The notes beneath the pieces were generated by a model. The model was not told the DNA's origin. It saw only the letters and a list, made by a program, of their open reading frames with translations, and did no database searches. From assembly GCA_017883075.1 (NCBI GenBank), contig JADGOI010000015.1:1-34308 (forward strand): 34,308 nucleotides of DNA, in the 5' to 3' direction. Source of the DNA: Acidimicrobiales bacterium (lineage in GTDB: Bacteria; Actinomycetota; Acidimicrobiia; Acidimicrobiales; RAAP-2). Of this stretch, positions 16,354-24,999 are shown one piece after another. Positions within the stretch are counted from its first letter, which is position 1; the number at the start of each line of letters is the position of its first letter. Both the position numbers and the translations under genes were made by a program.

Positions 16354-17426
16354 GTCGGCGTCTCCACCCCGGCGAGGCCTTCGGCGTGGACCAGTCTGAC
16401 CACCTCTTCGAGGATGGCCGGGTCGGTTTCGGGTAACACGCCATGGCCCAGGTTGAAGATGAACCCGGGCGTAGTCCCGGCGCGAAGCAGTACCTCCCGG
16501 GTTTCTGCCGCGGCCACCGGCCAGGTGGACAGGCAGAGGGCCGGGTCGAGGTTTCCCTGGAGTGCGATGCCGGGCCCGACCCGACGACGGGCGTCGTCGA
16601 GTGGCACCCGCCAGTCCACGCCCACCACGCCGCTGCCGGCGGACGCCATGAGGGGGAGGAGCTCTCCCGTTCCCACACCGAAAAGGATGGTCGGGGTTCC
16701 GGGATGGGAGACCGCCAACTCGGCGAAGAGCCGACGGGTGGCGGGCAGTACCAACTCCTCATAGTGGCGAGGAGTGAGGATCCCAGCCCAGCTGTCGAAG
16801 ACCTGGACGGCATCCGCCCCGGCATCGAGTTGCGAACGCAATGAGGCCACGGCGAGGTCGGTCAACCGGTCGATCAGTGTGTGCCAGAGCCCGGGCTCCC
16901 CATGCATGAGTGCCTTGACCCGGGTGAAGTTGCGGGAAGGACCGCCCTCCACCAGATAGCTGGCCACCGTAAACGGACCACCGGCGAATCCGATCAGCGG
17001 AACCGGCAGTTCCTCGGCCAGGATGCGGACGGCCTCGATGACGTACGGCGTATCGATCTCGGGTTCGAGCGGGCGAATCCGTTGCAGGTCGTCTTTGGAG
17101 GTGAAAGGTCGGGACACCACTGGGCCGACACCCGGGACCACGTCGACGCCGAACCCGATGGCGGCGGCGGGAACCACGATGTCGGAGAAGAAGATGGCGG
17201 CATCGGTGCCGTAGCGGGTGACCGGTTGCCGGGTGAGCCTGGCTACCAGTTCGGGTTGGGCAATGGCATCGAGGATGCTGCCCGCGCCCCGCTCCGCCCG
17301 ATACTCGGGAAGCGAACGACCGGCCTGACGCATGAACCAGACGGGTACGTGGGGGACGCTCTGGCTCCGGCACGCCCGGATGAACGCCGAGCCGTCATGG
17401 CGACCGGGACGAGGTGGAGGCACCAT
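16350..17426 (-). CDS. hemE: Uroporphyrinogen decarboxylase
   Basis: A 358-residue HemE that decarboxylates the four acetate side chains of uroporphyrinogen III to give coproporphyrinogen III in the cytoplasm. The signature PVWFMRQAGRSLPEYR (residues ~29-44) carries the substrate-binding Arg residues, and GFAGGPFTVASYLVEGG matches the second conserved segment. Length is normal for the family. It is the first recognised gene of the heme cluster and lies 18 bases after a small unknown gene on the same strand. Confidence 0.95.
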   Translation of the reverse strand: MVPPPRPGRHDGSAFIRACRSQSVPHVPVWFMRQAGRSLPEYRAERGAGSILDAIAQPELVARLTRQPVTRYGTDAAIFFSDIVVPAAAIGFGVDVVPGVGPVVSRPFTSKDDLQRIRPLEPEIDTPYVIEAVRILAEELPVPLIGFAGGPFTVASYLVEGGPSRNFTRVKALMHGEPGLWHTLIDRLTDLAVASLRSQLDAGADAVQVFDSWAGILTPRHYEELVLPATRRLFAELAVSHPGTPTILFGVGTGELLPLMASAGSGVVGVDWRVPLDDARRRVGPGIALQGNLDPALCLSTWPVAAAETREVLLRAGTTPGFIFNLGHGVLPETDPAILEEVVRLVHAEGLAGVETPT

Positions 17427-17444
17427 CGGACGCTACCGCCGAGC

Positions 17445-17783
17445 CTACGGTGCGAACGAGTCGGGTTTGGTGCGTGCGGCGTCACGTGCCTCGCAGGTCG
17501 GGGTGAACGCCCACCAGGGTTGTGACGGCCCACCCTCTGTGAAGTCGATGATGGCGGCGAACAGGTCCCGGACGCAGGGCTCGCGGCGTACCCCGTCGAG
17601 CCGGCACGACTCTTCGTGGAGCCGGTCGCCATTCAGGCCGATGAGGATGAGGTTGTGCCGCTGGTTGATGCCCGATACGAGCAGGTCCCCGGCGGTGGCC
17701 GGACCGGCATTTCGAATTGTGTGAAGCGACGAATCCGGGTCGGTGGGGCCTACGGCCTTGGAGGTACTGCCGGTTGACGCCAT
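17445..17783 (-). CDS. Small protein of unknown function before hemE
   Basis: A 112-residue soluble-looking protein that I do not recognise. It has a polar N-terminus, a central HNLILIGLNGDRLHEESCRL segment, three Cys residues, and an aromatic GGPSQPWWAF near the end. ATG 17783 is preferred over the 28-codon upstream extension, which is Arg-rich. A TAGACT lies just 7 bases before the ATG on the same strand, so the mRNA may be leaderless. It lies 18 bases upstream of hemE and probably heads the heme operon. A role in heme synthesis is guessed only from position. Confidence 0.6.
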   Translation of the reverse strand: MASTGSTSKAVGPTDPDSSLHTIRNAGPATAGDLLVSGINQRHNLILIGLNGDRLHEESCRLDGVRREPCVRDLFAAIIDFTEGGPSQPWWAFTPTCEARDAARTKPDSFAP

Positions 17784-17790
17784 GGCCGCA

Positions 17791-17796
17791 AGTCTA
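17791..17796 (-). promoter_or_regulatory. Candidate -10 for the heme operon, possibly leaderless
   Basis: Read on the minus strand this is TAGACT, ending 7 bases before ATG 17783. That spacing would place the transcription start at the ATG itself, a common arrangement in actinobacteria. No strong -35 is seen. Confidence 0.4.
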
Positions 17797-17858
17797 GGTT
17801 CCCCGGCTGTCCGACCCTGATGGAGATGCTGCCGGTCGCGCCGATCGCAACGGGCGCA

Positions 17859-17864
17859 TATAAT
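17859..17864 (+). promoter_or_regulatory. Consensus -10 upstream of the HelD gene
   Basis: TATAAT, a perfect -10 hexamer in a GC-rich setting, lies 46 bases before the HelD start. The expected -35 position has no good match. I looked for a rifamycin-associated palindrome, as found before some helR genes, and did not see one. Confidence 0.55.
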
Positions 17865-17910
17865 CAAGGGTTCCCCTGAGCCAGACGGGGAGGCCAGAAC
17901 GGAGGTGCCG

Positions 17911-20298
17911 GTGGGGGTCGAACGCGAGCTATGCGCCGAACAGGAGTTCGTCGATATGGCCTACGCGCGTCTCGACGCCATGCGGGACGATGCCAATTCC
18001 ATGCTTGGAGGGGTTCTCGACCTGGGGAAGGGTGGAACCTTCCAGTCCCGGACCGAGCGGGACGTGATCGTCCGCACCAGCATGGCCCGTCTCGAACAAC
18101 TTGACATCGGCGATCAGGCGCTCACCTTCGGGCGGATCGACCGGGTCCTGCCGGACCGGCCAGGCGATGCGGGGACGGCCAACGGCGATGGCAGTGACAA
18201 CGGCCGTGGCAGTGGGTCGACGGCTGCCGGCTCTGCCAATGGGAACGGCAGCGTGACCACCCCTCCCGAGCCGGCACACGGCCGGGCAGTGACCACCGAG
18301 GTGTTCCACATTGGGCGGTTGGCGATTCACAGCGCCGACCTCGATCCTCTGGTGGTCGACTGGCGGGCACCGGTCGCCGAGCCCTTCTACCGGGCCACCG
18401 GGCGCGATCCGCAGGGTCTGGTCCTTCGCCGGCACCTGGCTCTCGACGGCCGTCGGGTGGTCGGAGTCGAAGACGAACGGTTCTCGATCGGGGGCCTGAA
18501 CGGAGAGCCGTCGATACCGAACCCGGGCTCTTCCGACGAGAACGCCGGCGAGTTGATTTTGGGTGATGTCCCGATCGGAGGACCCGCCGCCCTACTGGCC
18601 GCGCTCGACCGGTCCCGTTCCGGCCATATGACCGACATCGTCTCCACCATCCAGCGCGAACAGGACGAGATCATCCGCTCACCCCTGTCGGGGGTGATGG
18701 TCGTCCAGGGTGGTCCCGGCACCGGGAAGACAGCCGTCGCCCTCCACCGGGCCGCCTATCTCCTCTACACCCACCGTTTCCCGTTGGAGCGGCAGGGGGT
18801 GCTGGTCGTTGGGCCCAATCCTCTGTTCCTCCGCTACATCGAACAGGTACTTCCATCTCTGGGGGAGACGGGAGTGACGCTCTCCACCATCTCGGGTCTG
18901 GTCCCGGAGATTCGGGTCAGAGGCAGCGAACCCACCGCGGTGGCTCTCTTGAAGGGCGACGCCCGAATGGCCAAGGTCGTAGGGAGGGCTGTCCGGACCC
19001 GGCAACGACCGCTGGCGGCCGACCTGACCATTCCCTACGGCGCTCTGTTCCTCCGACTGTCCGTCGCCGACACCAGGGAGATCGTCAATATGGCCCGGCG
19101 GCGGCCCGGAACCCACAACGCCCGGCGGCGCCTGGTGTCGCGGGCCCTGGTGCAGATCTTGGCTGATCGCGCCCGTCAGACCCAACAGACATTGGGGGCG
19201 GGCACCTCGGCGGCGATCATGGCGTTCCCCGGTTACGAAGACCCTTCCGATCTGTCCGATGAGGAGTTCGATCTCGATGACTTCTCGCGCAAGGTCCACC
19301 GCGTCCCGGAGTTCGTGGCGGCACTCGACCGGATCTGGCCCCGGCTCTCACCCAACGAACTCCTCCATGATCTGTTCGGGGCCCCACCCCTGGTGGCAGC
19401 GGCAGGGAAGAACATCCTGTCCACCGAAGAACAGGCGCTCCTTCGGCGTCCCCGCTCCGCCGCCTTCGAGGCGGTGACCTGGACGGCCGCCGATGCCGCT
19501 CTGGTCGATGAGGCCCGGCATCTGCTCGGTCCCCGCAACGGCTCGGTGGACGAAAGTGGCCACAGCTACGGCCACATCGTGGTGGACGAGGTGCAGGATC
19601 TGTCGCCGATGCAGTTGCGCATGGTCGCCCGACGATCCTTGTCGGGGTCGATGACCATCGTGGGCGACATCGGCCAGGCCACCGCGCCGTGGGCGCCGCG
19701 ACACTGGACGGATATCACCGAGCACCTCCCCAGCCGCCGTCAGTCCCGGATGGTCGAGCTGACGGTCAGCTACCGGACCCCGGCGGAAGTACTCGAGGTG
19801 GCCTCCCGGGTGCTGGCTGTCGCCGCTCCGGGACTGCAGCCGCCCCGGCCGGTGCGTCGAACGGGGAAGCCGCCACGGATGGTCCCGGTAGTTGGGCCCG
19901 ACGGAACCACCAGTGGCGTGACCGAGCTCATGTTGGTCGAGCGGGTGGCCAGAGAAGCCGCCGCCGAGGTGGCGTCAATAGCTCCCGGGCGGGCGGCGGT
20001 CATTGCTCCCGAAGCTTTGATTCCGGCCTTGGCCTCGGCGCTGGTGGACGTTGGATTCCCGACAGTCGACCCACAGAACATGCGGAAGGGCGGCCTTTCT
20101 GAGCCCCTGGTGCTGCTGGCCGCCGACGCCGTGAACGGTCTCGAGTTCGACTCGGTGGTGGTGGTCGAGCCGGGCATCATCGCCGGAGAGACGGCCAGGG
20201 GCCTGCGCACCCTGTATGTGGCCCTGACCCGTCCAACCCAGAAACTGGTGGTGATCCACCGGGCCCCTCTTCCTGCGGCGTTGACCGGCACCAGCTGA
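17911..20298 (+). CDS. helD: HelD/HelR-type RNA polymerase-associated superfamily 1 ATPase
   Basis: A ~795-residue UvrD/Rep-like ATPase of the HelD family, which binds RNA polymerase and removes it from nucleic acid or from stalled states; some actinobacterial members (HelR) also protect against rifamycins. An N-terminal helical, coiled-coil-like part is followed by Walker A GGPGTGKT (residues ~267-274), Walker B VVDEVQDLSPMQ (~557), the SF1 motif GDIGQAT, SYRTPAEV, and the final LYVALTRPTQKLVVI. GTG 17911 is chosen because GGAGG (17901-17905) is correctly spaced for it and too close for GTG 17905. A Gly/Asn/Ser/Thr-rich stretch at residues ~85-125 (nt 18163-18285) interrupts the N-terminal domain and is probably disordered. 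It is monocistronic. Confidence 0.88.
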   Translation: MGVERELCAEQEFVDMAYARLDAMRDDANSMLGGVLDLGKGGTFQSRTERDVIVRTSMARLEQLDIGDQALTFGRIDRVLPDRPGDAGTANGDGSDNGRGSGSTAAGSANGNGSVTTPPEPAHGRAVTTEVFHIGRLAIHSADLDPLVVDWRAPVAEPFYRATGRDPQGLVLRRHLALDGRRVVGVEDERFSIGGLNGEPSIPNPGSSDENAGELILGDVPIGGPAALLAALDRSRSGHMTDIVSTIQREQDEIIRSPLSGVMVVQGGPGTGKTAVALHRAAYLLYTHRFPLERQGVLVVGPNPLFLRYIEQVLPSLGETGVTLSTISGLVPEIRVRGSEPTAVALLKGDARMAKVVGRAVRTRQRPLAADLTIPYGALFLRLSVADTREIVNMARRRPGTHNARRRLVSRALVQILADRARQTQQTLGAGTSAAIMAFPGYEDPSDLSDEEFDLDDFSRKVHRVPEFVAALDRIWPRLSPNELLHDLFGAPPLVAAAGKNILSTEEQALLRRPRSAAFEAVTWTAADAALVDEARHLLGPRNGSVDESGHSYGHIVVDEVQDLSPMQLRMVARRSLSGSMTIVGDIGQATAPWAPRHWTDITEHLPSRRQSRMVELTVSYRTPAEVLEVASRVLAVAAPGLQPPRPVRRTGKPPRMVPVVGPDGTTSGVTELMLVERVAREAAAEVASIAPGRAAVIAPEALIPALASALVDVGFPTVDPQNMRKGGLSEPLVLLAADAVNGLEFDSVVVVEPGIIAGETARGLRTLYVALTRPTQKLVVIHRAPLPAALTGTS

Positions 20299-20366
20299 CA
20301 CATATCCGACACGGGGTCGTAACCGGACCGTGCCTGAACCGTGCCTGGCTGGGTGAAACGGGCTGG

Positions 20367-20397
20367 TTGGCCTTTGGCGCCTGCCATCGACTAGAAA
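20367..20397 (+). promoter_or_regulatory. Candidate promoter of ctaE-qcrCAB
   Basis: TTGGCC (20367-20372) and TAGAAA (20392-20397) are spaced 19 bases apart, and the GTG of ctaE starts 7 bases after the -10. With no ribosome binding site before ctaE, a leaderless transcript is plausible. A 9-base direct repeat CCGTGCCTG lies just upstream (about 20331-20349). Confidence 0.35.
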
Positions 20398-20403
20398 TAC
20401 GCC

Positions 20404-21015
20404 GTGACCCAGGCCCTCGCCATCGATCCGGCGACCAATCCACGCCAGCGCCACCGTCCCGATCGGCCACCGATGTTGGCCGTCGGGGTCATGATCTGGC
20501 TCGGCTCAGAAGTGATGTTCTTCAGCGGTCTGTTCGCGGCGTTCTTCACCATCCGGGCCCATGCCTCGGTGTGGCCGCCGGCCGGGGCCAAGCTCGACAC
20601 GATCCAAGCCGGGATCTTCACGGTCGTTCTGGTGGCGTCGAGCTTTACCATGCAGAAGGCGGTCTGGGACCAAGAGCGGGGCAATCGGCGGAGCGCCAAG
20701 AAGTTCATCGTGGTCACGCTGATCATGGGCACCTTCTTTGTGGTCAACCAGTTCTACGAGTGGATCACCCTGTCGCATGACGCCGCCACCAACCCGACCC
20801 ACACCGCCTTCGCCTCGCTCTTCTACATCATGAGCGGCCTCCACGGACTCCATGTGACCCTGGGTCTGGTGGCGATGATCTTTCTCCTCGGTCGCCTGAA
20901 GGGCCCGAAGGGTGACCCGGGCGAGACGGCGGTGTTCCAGGGGGTCAGTTACTACTGGCATTTCGTCGACATTGTCTGGGTCGGCCTCTTCGTCTGTCTC
21001 TTCCTCCTCAAATAG
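20404..21015 (+). CDS. ctaE: Cytochrome c oxidase subunit III
   Basis: A 203-residue membrane protein with five helices, the short actinobacterial form of subunit III. Conserved features are MIWLGSEVMFFSGLFAAFF with the membrane Glu in the first helix, FYIMSGLHGLHVTLGL, and the C-terminal SYYWHFVDIVWVGLF. Subunit III stabilises subunit I and its proton uptake path in the aa3 oxidase. The start is GTG 20404. It is first of ctaE-qcrC-qcrA-qcrB; its TAG is followed directly by the qcrC GTG. Other oxidase subunits lie at the far end of the window on the opposite strand. Confidence 0.95.
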   Translation: MTQALAIDPATNPRQRHRPDRPPMLAVGVMIWLGSEVMFFSGLFAAFFTIRAHASVWPPAGAKLDTIQAGIFTVVLVASSFTMQKAVWDQERGNRRSAKKFIVVTLIMGTFFVVNQFYEWITLSHDAATNPTHTAFASLFYIMSGLHGLHVTLGLVAMIFLLGRLKGPKGDPGETAVFQGVSYYWHFVDIVWVGLFVCLFLLK

Positions 21016-21915
21016 GTGTCAAGCGGAATGCGTGGAATGATCAGGGGTCGATACGCCATACCGGCTGCGCTGCTGGCCACCGTCGGTATTTTCGGGTTGA
21101 TGGCGTTCTCGCCGTCGGCGGCACAGGCTGATTCGACCACTCCAACCACTGTGGCGTCCGCCGCCGGTGGCTACGCCTACCCGACACCGACATCGACCAC
21201 ACCGACGACATCGCCCACGTCATCGGCTCCATCCGGCTACGGCACTGCCGACATCACTCTTCCGGATTCGTTCATTGCGCCCGGCCAGGCGCTCTTTGAC
21301 GCCAGTTGCGCTTCCTGCCACGGTGCTGATGCCGCTGGTACCTCGCGGGCCCCGAACCTGCAGGGGCTGGGCGCCGGGACCGTGGACTTCTGGGTGTCCA
21401 CCGGTCGCATGCCCCTGGCTATCTCCAGCATCCAGGCAACTGTGAAGCCGCCCCGCTTCGATCGGTTACAGACCCTCCAGATCGCTGCCTTCGTGCAGTC
21501 GAAGGCGCCTGGAACCGGGATGCCGATCCCGATCGTCAACCTGAGCGCCGCCAATCTCGAGGTCGGCGGCAGTCTCTTCACCCTCAACTGCGCGGCATGC
21601 CACACCATCACCGGTGCCGGCGATGCCTTGGCTGGAGGCGCCTTCGCGCCGAGCCTCCACCTGGCTACCCCCACCCAGATCATCGAGGCCATCCGGTCGG
21701 GCCCGGGCGACATGCCCCGGTTCAGCGAAGGCAATCTCACCCCCACCGAAGCTCATGACATCGCCGCTTACGTCCACGGGGTTATTCAGCATCCGGAGGA
21801 CCGGGGCGGATTCGGACTCGGAGGGATCGGTCCGGTGGGCGAAGGGTTTGTCGGCCTGCTTGTTGGGGTTGGCCTGTTGATGCTCGTCTGCTTCTGGATT
21901 GGAGAACGTACGTGA
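21016..21915 (+). CDS. qcrC: Diheme cytochrome c subunit of the bc1 complex
   Basis: A 299-residue protein that carries electrons from the Rieske protein/cytochrome c1 site to the oxidase, replacing soluble cytochrome c in actinobacteria. An N-terminal hydrophobic segment (residues ~13-36) is followed by a Thr/Ser/Pro-rich linker (~39-75). Two heme c motifs follow, CASCH (98-102) and CAACH (192-196), with possible Met ligands in GRMPL and GDMPRF. A C-terminal helix (~275-297) anchors it outside the membrane. GTG 21016 abuts the ctaE stop; ATG 21028 is an alternative. The stop overlaps qcrA as GTGA. Confidence 0.95.
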   Translation: MSSGMRGMIRGRYAIPAALLATVGIFGLMAFSPSAAQADSTTPTTVASAAGGYAYPTPTSTTPTTSPTSSAPSGYGTADITLPDSFIAPGQALFDASCASCHGADAAGTSRAPNLQGLGAGTVDFWVSTGRMPLAISSIQATVKPPRFDRLQTLQIAAFVQSKAPGTGMPIPIVNLSAANLEVGGSLFTLNCAACHTITGAGDALAGGAFAPSLHLATPTQIIEAIRSGPGDMPRFSEGNLTPTEAHDIAAYVHGVIQHPEDRGGFGLGGIGPVGEGFVGLLVGVGLLMLVCFWIGERT

Positions 21916-22877
21916 GCGACGAGTCGCCCAAAGCACCTTCGCTTGCGCCGGTCTCCCTCGAAGACCCTCACCTGCAGCCCTACGCCAAGCATCCGGGCCG
22001 GGCCGAGGCCCTTGCTGCCGCGGCCATGGTCATCGGCTTCCTCGGTTTCATCGGCTTTGGCATCACCTATTGGATAAGCGATCAGACCCAGTGGGAAGCG
22101 GCCACTCTCGGTGGTGGCATGCTGGCCCTGGGTGTGGGCGCCATTGCCTGGGGTAAGTACCTGATGCCCCAGGGGCCGTTCGTCGAGGAGCGGCACGACT
22201 TCCACTCCACCGAGGCTGAGCGCGATGCCATGACCGCTGCCATCGTCGAGCGAGGTGGCATGGTGGTCCAGCGCCGCAAGGTGCTCGGTGGATTGTTCGC
22301 TCTGGGCTCCACCGCCATGGGTGTGGTGATTGCCTTTCCGCTCATACGTTCGCTGGGTCCGAAACCGGCCACCTCCCGTCAGGCCACCAATACGGACACC
22401 TCCCTTTTCGCTACGAACTGGAAGGAGAATTCGCAGTTGGTGACGGCCGACGGTCGGATCGTCAAGGTGGCTGACCTCGATGTCGGCGGCGTGTTGACGG
22501 TGTTCCCCAAGGGCCACGAAGGATCCTCCCCGGATCAGACGATCCTGATCCGCCTGGCTCAGATTGGTCCCGACGACCCCCCGTTCCAACTCGAATCGCC
22601 CGGGCGGACCGATTGGGGCGTGCAGGGCTACGTGGCGTATTCAAAGATGTGCACGCACCTCGGGTGCCCCGTCGGCCTCTACCAAAAGCTGACTCAACAG
22701 TTGGTCTGTCCCTGTCATCAGTCGATCTTCAATGTTGCCTCGGGATGCATTCCCGAGTTCGGCCCCGCCCCCCGACCGTTGCCGCAGTTGCCGCTGAAGG
22801 TTGACGCTTTCGGCAATCTGCGGTCCCAGAGCGGATACCAACAGGCCATCGGCCCCGGTTTTTGGGAGCGTCCATGA
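21912..22877 (+). CDS. qcrA: Rieske iron-sulfur subunit of the bc1 complex
   Basis: A 321-residue protein with three N-terminal membrane helices (~33-55, 62-82, 122-144), the actinobacterial design, and a C-terminal Rieske domain. The [2Fe-2S] ligands are in CTHLGC (Cys247, His249) and CPCH (Cys266, His269), with Cys252 and Cys268 able to form the usual disulfide. It takes an electron from menaquinol and passes it to the diheme subunit. GTG 21912 overlaps qcrC and its stop overlaps qcrB (ATGA). Confidence 0.96.
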   Translation: MSDESPKAPSLAPVSLEDPHLQPYAKHPGRAEALAAAAMVIGFLGFIGFGITYWISDQTQWEAATLGGGMLALGVGAIAWGKYLMPQGPFVEERHDFHSTEAERDAMTAAIVERGGMVVQRRKVLGGLFALGSTAMGVVIAFPLIRSLGPKPATSRQATNTDTSLFATNWKENSQLVTADGRIVKVADLDVGGVLTVFPKGHEGSSPDQTILIRLAQIGPDDPPFQLESPGRTDWGVQGYVAYSKMCTHLGCPVGLYQKLTQQLVCPCHQSIFNVASGCIPEFGPAPRPLPQLPLKVDAFGNLRSQSGYQQAIGPGFWERP

Positions 22878-24358
22878 TCGATAGCTCACTCCGATGGGTT
22901 GACGACCGCCTTGGTATCGCCAAGGGCGGCCGGACATTCCTCGACAAGATCTTCCCCGACCACTGGTCATTCATGTTGGGGGAAATCGCCCTGTATTCGT
23001 TTGTGGTGCTGCTGGGAACCGGTGTGTTCCTGTCGCTTTACTACATTCCCTCCGCCCACGAGATCGTCTATCACGGCGGCTATCTCCCGCTCCAGGGCCA
23101 AAAGGTATCCGAGGCCTATGCCTCGTCGGTCGGGCTTTCCTTCGACGTGAAGTCCGGCCTGTTGATGCGCCAGGCGCACCATTGGTCCGCCGACATCTTT
23201 TTGGGCTCGATCGCTGTGCATATGGCTCGGGTGTTCTTCACCGGTGCGTTCCGCAAGCCCCGCGAGTTCAACTGGATCGTGGGCGTGACCATGCTGTTGC
23301 TGGGCATCGTCAACGGGTTCCTGGGCTACTCCCTCCCCGACGACCTGGTATCCGGCACCGGCATCCGGATCGCCTATTCGATCCTCGAGTCGATACCATT
23401 GGCCGGCTCCTACCTGGGAACCTTCCTGTTCGGAGGCAATTATCCGGGCAATGGAATCATCATTCCCAGGTTCTACCTCCTCCACATCCTCATCGTCCCG
23501 GCGCTCATCGTCGGGCTGCTGGCTGCCCATCTCGGCCTCCTGGTCAAACAGAAGCACACCCAGTTCAAGGGCAGAGGGAAGACCGAGCACAACGTGGTCG
23601 GATCGCCGATGTTCCCGACGTTCATGGCCAAGACCACCGGCTTTCTCTTTGTGACGACAGCGGTCACCTTCATATTGGCCGGTTTCGCCCAAATCAACCC
23701 GATCTGGCAGTTCGGGCAGTACGAGCCGTTCCAGATCTCCTACGCCGTTCAACCCGACTGGTACATGGGTTGGCTCGACGGTGCCCTGCGAATCATGCCG
23801 AGTTGGGAGTTCGTCGGTTGGGGCCACACCATCCCATTGGAGGTTCTGCTTCCCGCGGTGATCTTCCCCGGGATCATCTTCAATGTCTTCTTCGCCTGGC
23901 CGTTCATCGAGGCGAGACATACCAACGACCTCGCCTATCACAACCTGCTCGATCGGCCTCGAGATCGTCCAAAGCGGACTGGCGCCGGCGCCATGATGCT
24001 GATGCTGATGTTCATGGTCTTCGGCGCATCGTCCACCGACGTGTTGGCCAACTTCTTCCAGGTCCCACTCAACTCTGTGTTGTGGTTCTTCCGGATTGCG
24101 GTGCCGTTGATACCGGTGATCACCTACTTCGTCACCGTCAAGATCTGCGAAGAGATGCGCGGGGCTGAGGGCATCGGAAAGCGAAAGCCTCCCAACGTGG
24201 TCCATCGGTCCGCCAGCGGTGAGTTCTCGACCGTACCCGCCGAGGCTCGCCCGGGAGACGGTCACGAGGAGCTCGAAGCGGTTCCGGTCCCGGCCTTCAT
24301 CGACATGGTGCCGGCCGACCTGGCCACTGGGCCGGGCATTCGCCGGGTCATGCGCTGA
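22874..24358 (+). CDS. qcrB: Cytochrome b subunit of the bc1 complex
   Basis: A 494-residue cytochrome b that oxidises menaquinol and holds both b hemes. His ligand pairs are visible in AHHWSADIFLGSIAVHMARV and in YLLHILIVPALIVGLLAAHL. The quinol-site motif is QPDWYMGW (PDWY instead of mitochondrial PEWY, normal for actinobacteria). After the core helices there is a C-terminal extension with three further hydrophobic helices and a polar tail. ATG 22874 overlaps the qcrA stop as ATGA; the TTG 22862 four codons upstream is less likely. It is the last gene of its operon. QcrB is the known target of Q203-type inhibitors in mycobacteria. Confidence 0.96.
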   Translation: MIDSSLRWVDDRLGIAKGGRTFLDKIFPDHWSFMLGEIALYSFVVLLGTGVFLSLYYIPSAHEIVYHGGYLPLQGQKVSEAYASSVGLSFDVKSGLLMRQAHHWSADIFLGSIAVHMARVFFTGAFRKPREFNWIVGVTMLLLGIVNGFLGYSLPDDLVSGTGIRIAYSILESIPLAGSYLGTFLFGGNYPGNGIIIPRFYLLHILIVPALIVGLLAAHLGLLVKQKHTQFKGRGKTEHNVVGSPMFPTFMAKTTGFLFVTTAVTFILAGFAQINPIWQFGQYEPFQISYAVQPDWYMGWLDGALRIMPSWEFVGWGHTIPLEVLLPAVIFPGIIFNVFFAWPFIEARHTNDLAYHNLLDRPRDRPKRTGAGAMMLMLMFMVFGASSTDVLANFFQVPLNSVLWFFRIAVPLIPVITYFVTVKICEEMRGAEGIGKRKPPNVVHRSASGEFSTVPAEARPGDGHEELEAVPVPAFIDMVPADLATGPGIRRVMR

Positions 24359-24925
24359 TCTGACCTGTCCTGATCTGGAATCGGGCCCAACGTCGGCCGA
24401 TGGTCTTCTTGTATGGTCGGAGTTGTCATCTCCGAGATCGCCGGCACTCTTGGTTCACTCCACGTCGCGGCGAATTGGATTTGTCCGGACCACCTCAATT
24501 CGGAACACGACCGACACACAGGGTGGCATCCTGCAAGATCGAGAAGCCCCATTCGGTGAGACCTGGAGCGCAACAGGTATGTGAAGTCTGGGCGAAGCCA
24601 CGGAGAGTGACGGTGACCGGAACCAGGGTGTGCGACACTGAATGTGCGGCTGTGTCGCTGATGCGCTGCATGCCCCCAGGTGACAGTGACCACACTGTCG
24701 CTTGATCAATGTGCCGGTGGCCCCCAGGTCTGGGGAAGTGTCCGGTCCATCCGGCAGTGCCATCGGTCACAACGTCGGAGTGCACCCGGAACCGAGCCCC
24801 AGGGGCTCTCGGCTTGTGGAAGGGCACGCAACACCGATAGCAGCATTGACGCCGTCTTCAGCCTCTAGGCCATCATCCATCGGCATGTGCGAACGGTGAT
24901 CAACCAGACGTAGTCGGAATGTCAT
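24359..24925 (+). other. Non-coding stretch after qcrB
   Basis: About 570 bases with no reading frame that resembles a protein on either strand; the short open frames have unnatural composition (Cys/Arg/Pro-rich). By eye its base composition is less GC-rich than the respiratory genes. I found a perfect 7-bp inverted repeat (24682-24699) but no terminator with a T-run, tRNA or insertion sequence end. It leads into the DosR-like box before the ABC operon. Confidence 0.5.
24682..24699. repeat. 7-bp inverted repeat
   Basis: GACAGTG and CACTGTC are separated by four bases (ACCA). It could be a small hairpin or a regulator site. It stands alone in a non-coding region and nothing else identifies it. 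Confidence 0.4.
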
Positions 24926-24940
24926 GGGACCTTTGACCCT
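24926..24940. promoter_or_regulatory. DosR/DevR-like box 1, upstream of the ABC operon
   Basis: GGGACCTTTGACCCT fits the core of the mycobacterial DosR consensus (GGGACTWWAGTCCC) with three mismatches. A weak -10, TTCACT (24963-24968), follows 22 bases later. This is the same interval seen at boxes 2 and 4. The first gene starts at 25000 behind AGGAG. Confidence 0.5.
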
Positions 24941-24999
24941 GCCCTCGTCGCCGGCCTGCTGCTTCACTAGGAACAGGCTCTATCCAGCGAAGGAGCAAT

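Noticed and set aside
17797-17900. Rifamycin-associated element before the HelD gene
   Set aside because: No long palindrome of that kind is visible; only a TATAAT -10 is present.
24968-24982. TAGGAACAGGCTCTA, resembling a third KstR-like site
   Set aside because: Spacing between the half-sites is one base too long and symmetry is imperfect; it is better read as part of the region downstream of DosR-like box 1.
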